DNA from: Aquanectria penicillioides
Taxonomy: Eukaryota; Ascomycota; Sordariomycetes; Hypocreales; Nectriaceae
Reading direction: 5' to 3'
Length of the DNA: 64,000 nt
Assembly: GCA_003415625.1 (NCBI GenBank)
Contig: PYIU01000011.1
Span: forward strand, 1,129,001-1,193,000
Below are positions 61,090-64,000 of the stretch, piece by piece. Position 1 is the first letter of the stretch. Each line of letters begins with the position of its first letter. The notes beneath the pieces are model-generated. The model searched no databases and was not told the DNA's origin. It was given only the letters and a program-made list of their open reading frames with translations. The translations under genes were made by a program, and so were the position numbers.

Positions 61090-62230
61090 TCTATTATTAG
61101 CTAATATAATAATATACCTAAAATAGATAAAGCAATAAAAGCTAATAGAAGCTTTATAATTAATAAAGATAAAGAAGCCTATAAAGCTATTACTAAAATT
61201 ATTTTATTTTATCTTTTTAAAGTAGTTTAAAAGGTATTTTAAATCTATATTAATATATATAAAATATATTTTTACTTTCCTTTTAAGATTAATATAACCT
61301 TTAAAAAGAGACTTATTAATAAAATCACTACTATTATAATAATTACTATTATTATAGTAATAATAGCTACTTTAGTTAATTTAAGCTTTTTTTATTTTAA
61401 TTAATATAATAGTTTTATATATTAGTTCTTTTATATAGCCTTATATCTATAAATATTAAAATTAATAAATATATAATATATAGCTATATTAAGTATAAGG
61501 TTACTATTTATATTAAAAATACTCTTAAGGATATTAAAAACTGCACTTTAATAGAAATTATATAAGTAATAAATTAAGCCTATAGTAACTTTTATATAAT
61601 TATAATATATTATCTCTTTAATAGAAATATAGTTTTTATCTTTTTTACCTTAAAATAGACTAAAGCCTTTTATAAAAAAGAATAAATAGCTATTATATTT
61701 AAAAATAATACTCTTTTAGCTTTTTTAATCTTTAGTATTTTAATAAAAAGAATTTAAATTAAATTTATTTTTAATAATATAAATAAATTTATTAAAACTA
61801 TTAATAATATTAATACCTTAAGAGTTAATAAAATAAAGCTTACTTAAGCCTAAAATAGTATTATAATAAAAATAAATTTAATTTTTTATATTTTATTAAT
61901 TAAAGAAACTAATAGCCTATATAATAATAGGCTATTTTTTAATATTAAACTTTATAATTATAAACCCTTTAATAAAGAACTAAAATTTACTTAATGCTTT
62001 TAATGCTATAAGTATAGCTATATTGCAAAAAACTATTAATCTATTTTAATCTATAGTTAATATAATAGCTTAATATATAATAATTGCTTTATTAAAAAAG
62101 AAGAAATCCTTTATTGCTATATTTTATACTATAAAGACTATTTAGCCTAAAGCTATATCTATTTTATAGTAAAAAAGTATTAAATCTATATAAAAGAAAA
62201 ATACTATAAATAATTAATAAAATATAAAGA
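61090..62230 (+). pseudogene. LINE ORF1 relic, B3
   Basis: Same gag-like ORF as in B1, with the zinc knuckle at 61994-62035 reading Cys-Phe-stop-Cys-Tyr-Lys-Tyr-Ser-Tyr-Ile-Ala-Lys-Asn-Tyr. Slightly more mutated than B1. Confidence 0.75.
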
Positions 62231-62259
62231 ATATACTTTAATATAGTAAAATGTTCTTT

Positions 62260-64000
62260 ATATATAATAGAATAGCTTTTTTAAAAACTCTTTTTTTATA
62301 GCTTCTTTCTTTATTAAAAGAGTTAGCTAACCTTTAAGCTTTATAAATAAATAATATTGCACTTTATTTAATGCTTTTCTTTCCTTTAGTGCTTATACTT
62401 TATTGCTATTATTTATTAAATTAATCCCTTTATTTATATTTAATTAATATAAATTCTATTTTAAAATATATACTATTACCTTAAGTTAATTTATTAGGCA
62501 TTATATATTTATAATAAATATAATATAATTATACTTTTAGAATTAGCTAAAAACTAAAGAATTAATGCTTTAGTAAACCCTAAAAGATTAAACTATACTA
62601 TAATTTATTACTTAAGCTATATAGCTCTTTATATATATAAATAATATAGACTAAAAACCTAAATCTATTAGGCTAAAGAAAACTAAATAAATATTAATTT
62701 TAAGCACTATTATATAAGAATAATTATAGTATATAACCCTTTAAAAAATAAAGGAAACTTAAAAGCAATATATATTTTAGCTAGCTTTATTTTAGCCCTT
62801 TAAATAATTATAGTTAAAGACTTTAATCTATATTATTTAATTTAAGACTATTATAATAAAACTACTTTATATAGCTTAACCTTTTTAATAGAAATATAAT
62901 AGCTAAATATAGCCTTAATAACTCTTTATAAAATAGTAATTTAAAAAGTAAATAATATTAAAAATAATACCTTTAATTTAATTTAGGCCTTAAAGAATAG
63001 CTATATTATTTATTTAGGCCTTAATTATAATTTAAATAGCTTTAACTATATTTTATAGTAAATATATATTAGGCCTTTTATAAATATATTACTTTCTTTT
63101 CTATTAGACTTTTAGCTTATAGTATTTAATTAATATATAATAAACCTTAAGAAGGCTAAATTTAAAGTATAAATTACTTTTTATTAAACTCTTAATAAAA
63201 TAACCTTTATATAATAGTTAAAATAGGCAATTAAATAGCTAATTTAAAAACTTTATTAATTGCTTAATATACTACCTTAATATAAAGGCAATTTAAGCCT
63301 AATTATAATAATTAATAGAACTAGCTTACTATAAAGGCTATTTATTAACTTAAATAAATATAAAGATATATATAATATAATAGTATAGTAGCTAATTAGC
63401 TAAAACTATAAAAAGCAAGCAATAAGCAAAAGGCTTATATAATTAAGGCTAAATAAATAGCTTAATGCAATACTTTATTTAAAGCTAAAATAAAAAAAGG
63501 TATAAATAGCTAAAAGAAACTTTAAAATTTAAAGAGATAAATATAATTTTAAAGCAATATTGCTTTAGCCTTATTATAGCTCCTTTTCTTTAATTGCCTT
63601 AAGTAAGATTCTTTAGCTATAAGCTATATTAAAAAGGCAATTATATTAATAAAATACTTTTTCTTTAAACTTTAAGTAAATAATTAAAATATTAAATCTA
63701 TTATAATAAACCTTATAATATAATCTATAGGTATAGACTAAATACTATAAAATATTATAGATTTAATATAAAATTGCATTAAACTCTATAAATTAATATA
63801 TTTACTTTTTAAAATTTAATTATAAAAAGCTTTTAGTAATAATAGATTTTCTATTAGCTTCCTTAAAGTATATAGTAAGCTCTTTTTAAAAGCCCTTATT
63901 ACTATTATTAATATAAATATTATATTTAAGTACTTTTTATATTGCTTTTATTATATAATTATTACTATTATTTTAAATTAAATAAAATAATAGCCTAAAA
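62260..64000 (+). pseudogene. LINE ORF2 relic, endonuclease part, B3
   Basis: VKDFN at 62813-62827 and SFNY at about 63038-63049, the GDFN and SDH positions of an APE-type endonuclease, 225 bp apart as in B1. The reverse transcriptase lies beyond the window. Confidence 0.75.

Larger units (their letters stand above)
60888..64000 (+). mobile_element. Tad1-like LINE, close copy of B1, cut by the window end (B3)
   Basis: Starts AACTCTGCCCTTAGACTTAC as B1 and follows it to the last base, which corresponds to about 39972 in B1. It differs from B1 mainly by more T for C and A for G. It begins directly inside B2. Confidence 0.9.

Overview
This window looks like an AT-isochore of a filamentous ascomycete (Pezizomycotina) whose repeats have been destroyed by repeat-induced point mutation (RIP). 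I infer this from three things. The DNA is almost pure A/T apart from small islands. CpA and TpG are strongly depleted, and duplicated segments differ mainly by C-to-T and G-to-A changes. Every recognisable protein is a fungal transposon protein full of TAA/TAG codons at former CAA, CAG or TGG positions. I see no intact host gene, no rRNA and no functional tRNA. Species and chromosome position cannot be told from the sequence.

Layout. 1-5463 is a Helitron (copy A1) cut by the window edge. A second copy of the same Helitron (A2) probably begins near 5560, is clearly coding from about 9330, and ends at 28648. A2 is split twice: by a SINE-like insertion that escaped RIP (about 11520-12105, 12-bp target duplication), and by a 12.4-kb Gypsy-type LTR retrotransposon on the minus strand (15080-27489, 383-bp LTRs). 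28649-36850 holds AT-rich relics, one copy (C1) of a 1.7-kb repeat, a second Gypsy pol relic on the plus strand (RNase H and integrase), a C16 run and an unassigned block. 36851-41773 is a nearly complete Tad1-like LINE (B1), followed by the second copy of the 1.7-kb repeat (C2, to 43451). 43452-52510 has only short microsatellites. 52511-52783 is a perfect array of thirteen 21-bp units that reads as a heptapeptide repeat on the minus strand. 53180-53870 is the integrase C-terminus and chromodomain of a chromovirus. 54-57 kb is an open-ish, unidentified plus-strand relic, followed by a hairpin and a pair of direct repeats. 58381-64000 holds two more LINE copies head to tail (B2, then B3), B3 running off the window.

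How the parts relate. Nothing here forms a working pathway. The order of insertion is readable: Helitron first, then the Gypsy element inside it, and the SINE-like insert probably last because it is hardly mutated. Reading frames are kept over 1-2 kb in the Helitron helicase, the minus-strand Gypsy pol and the LINE ORF2, so RIP substitutions and not old indel decay killed these copies. Catalytic aspartates became asparagines in the reverse transcriptases (FLDD to FLNN, DD to NN).

I found no convincing new functional system. The most unusual structures are the 13 x 21-bp heptad array, a 200-bp stretch of T-tracts phased at about 10.4 bp, a 22-bp palindrome in the LTRs that recurs through the Gypsy element, Helitron ends with inverted repeats, and the fact that surviving CpA is nearly always preceded by G.
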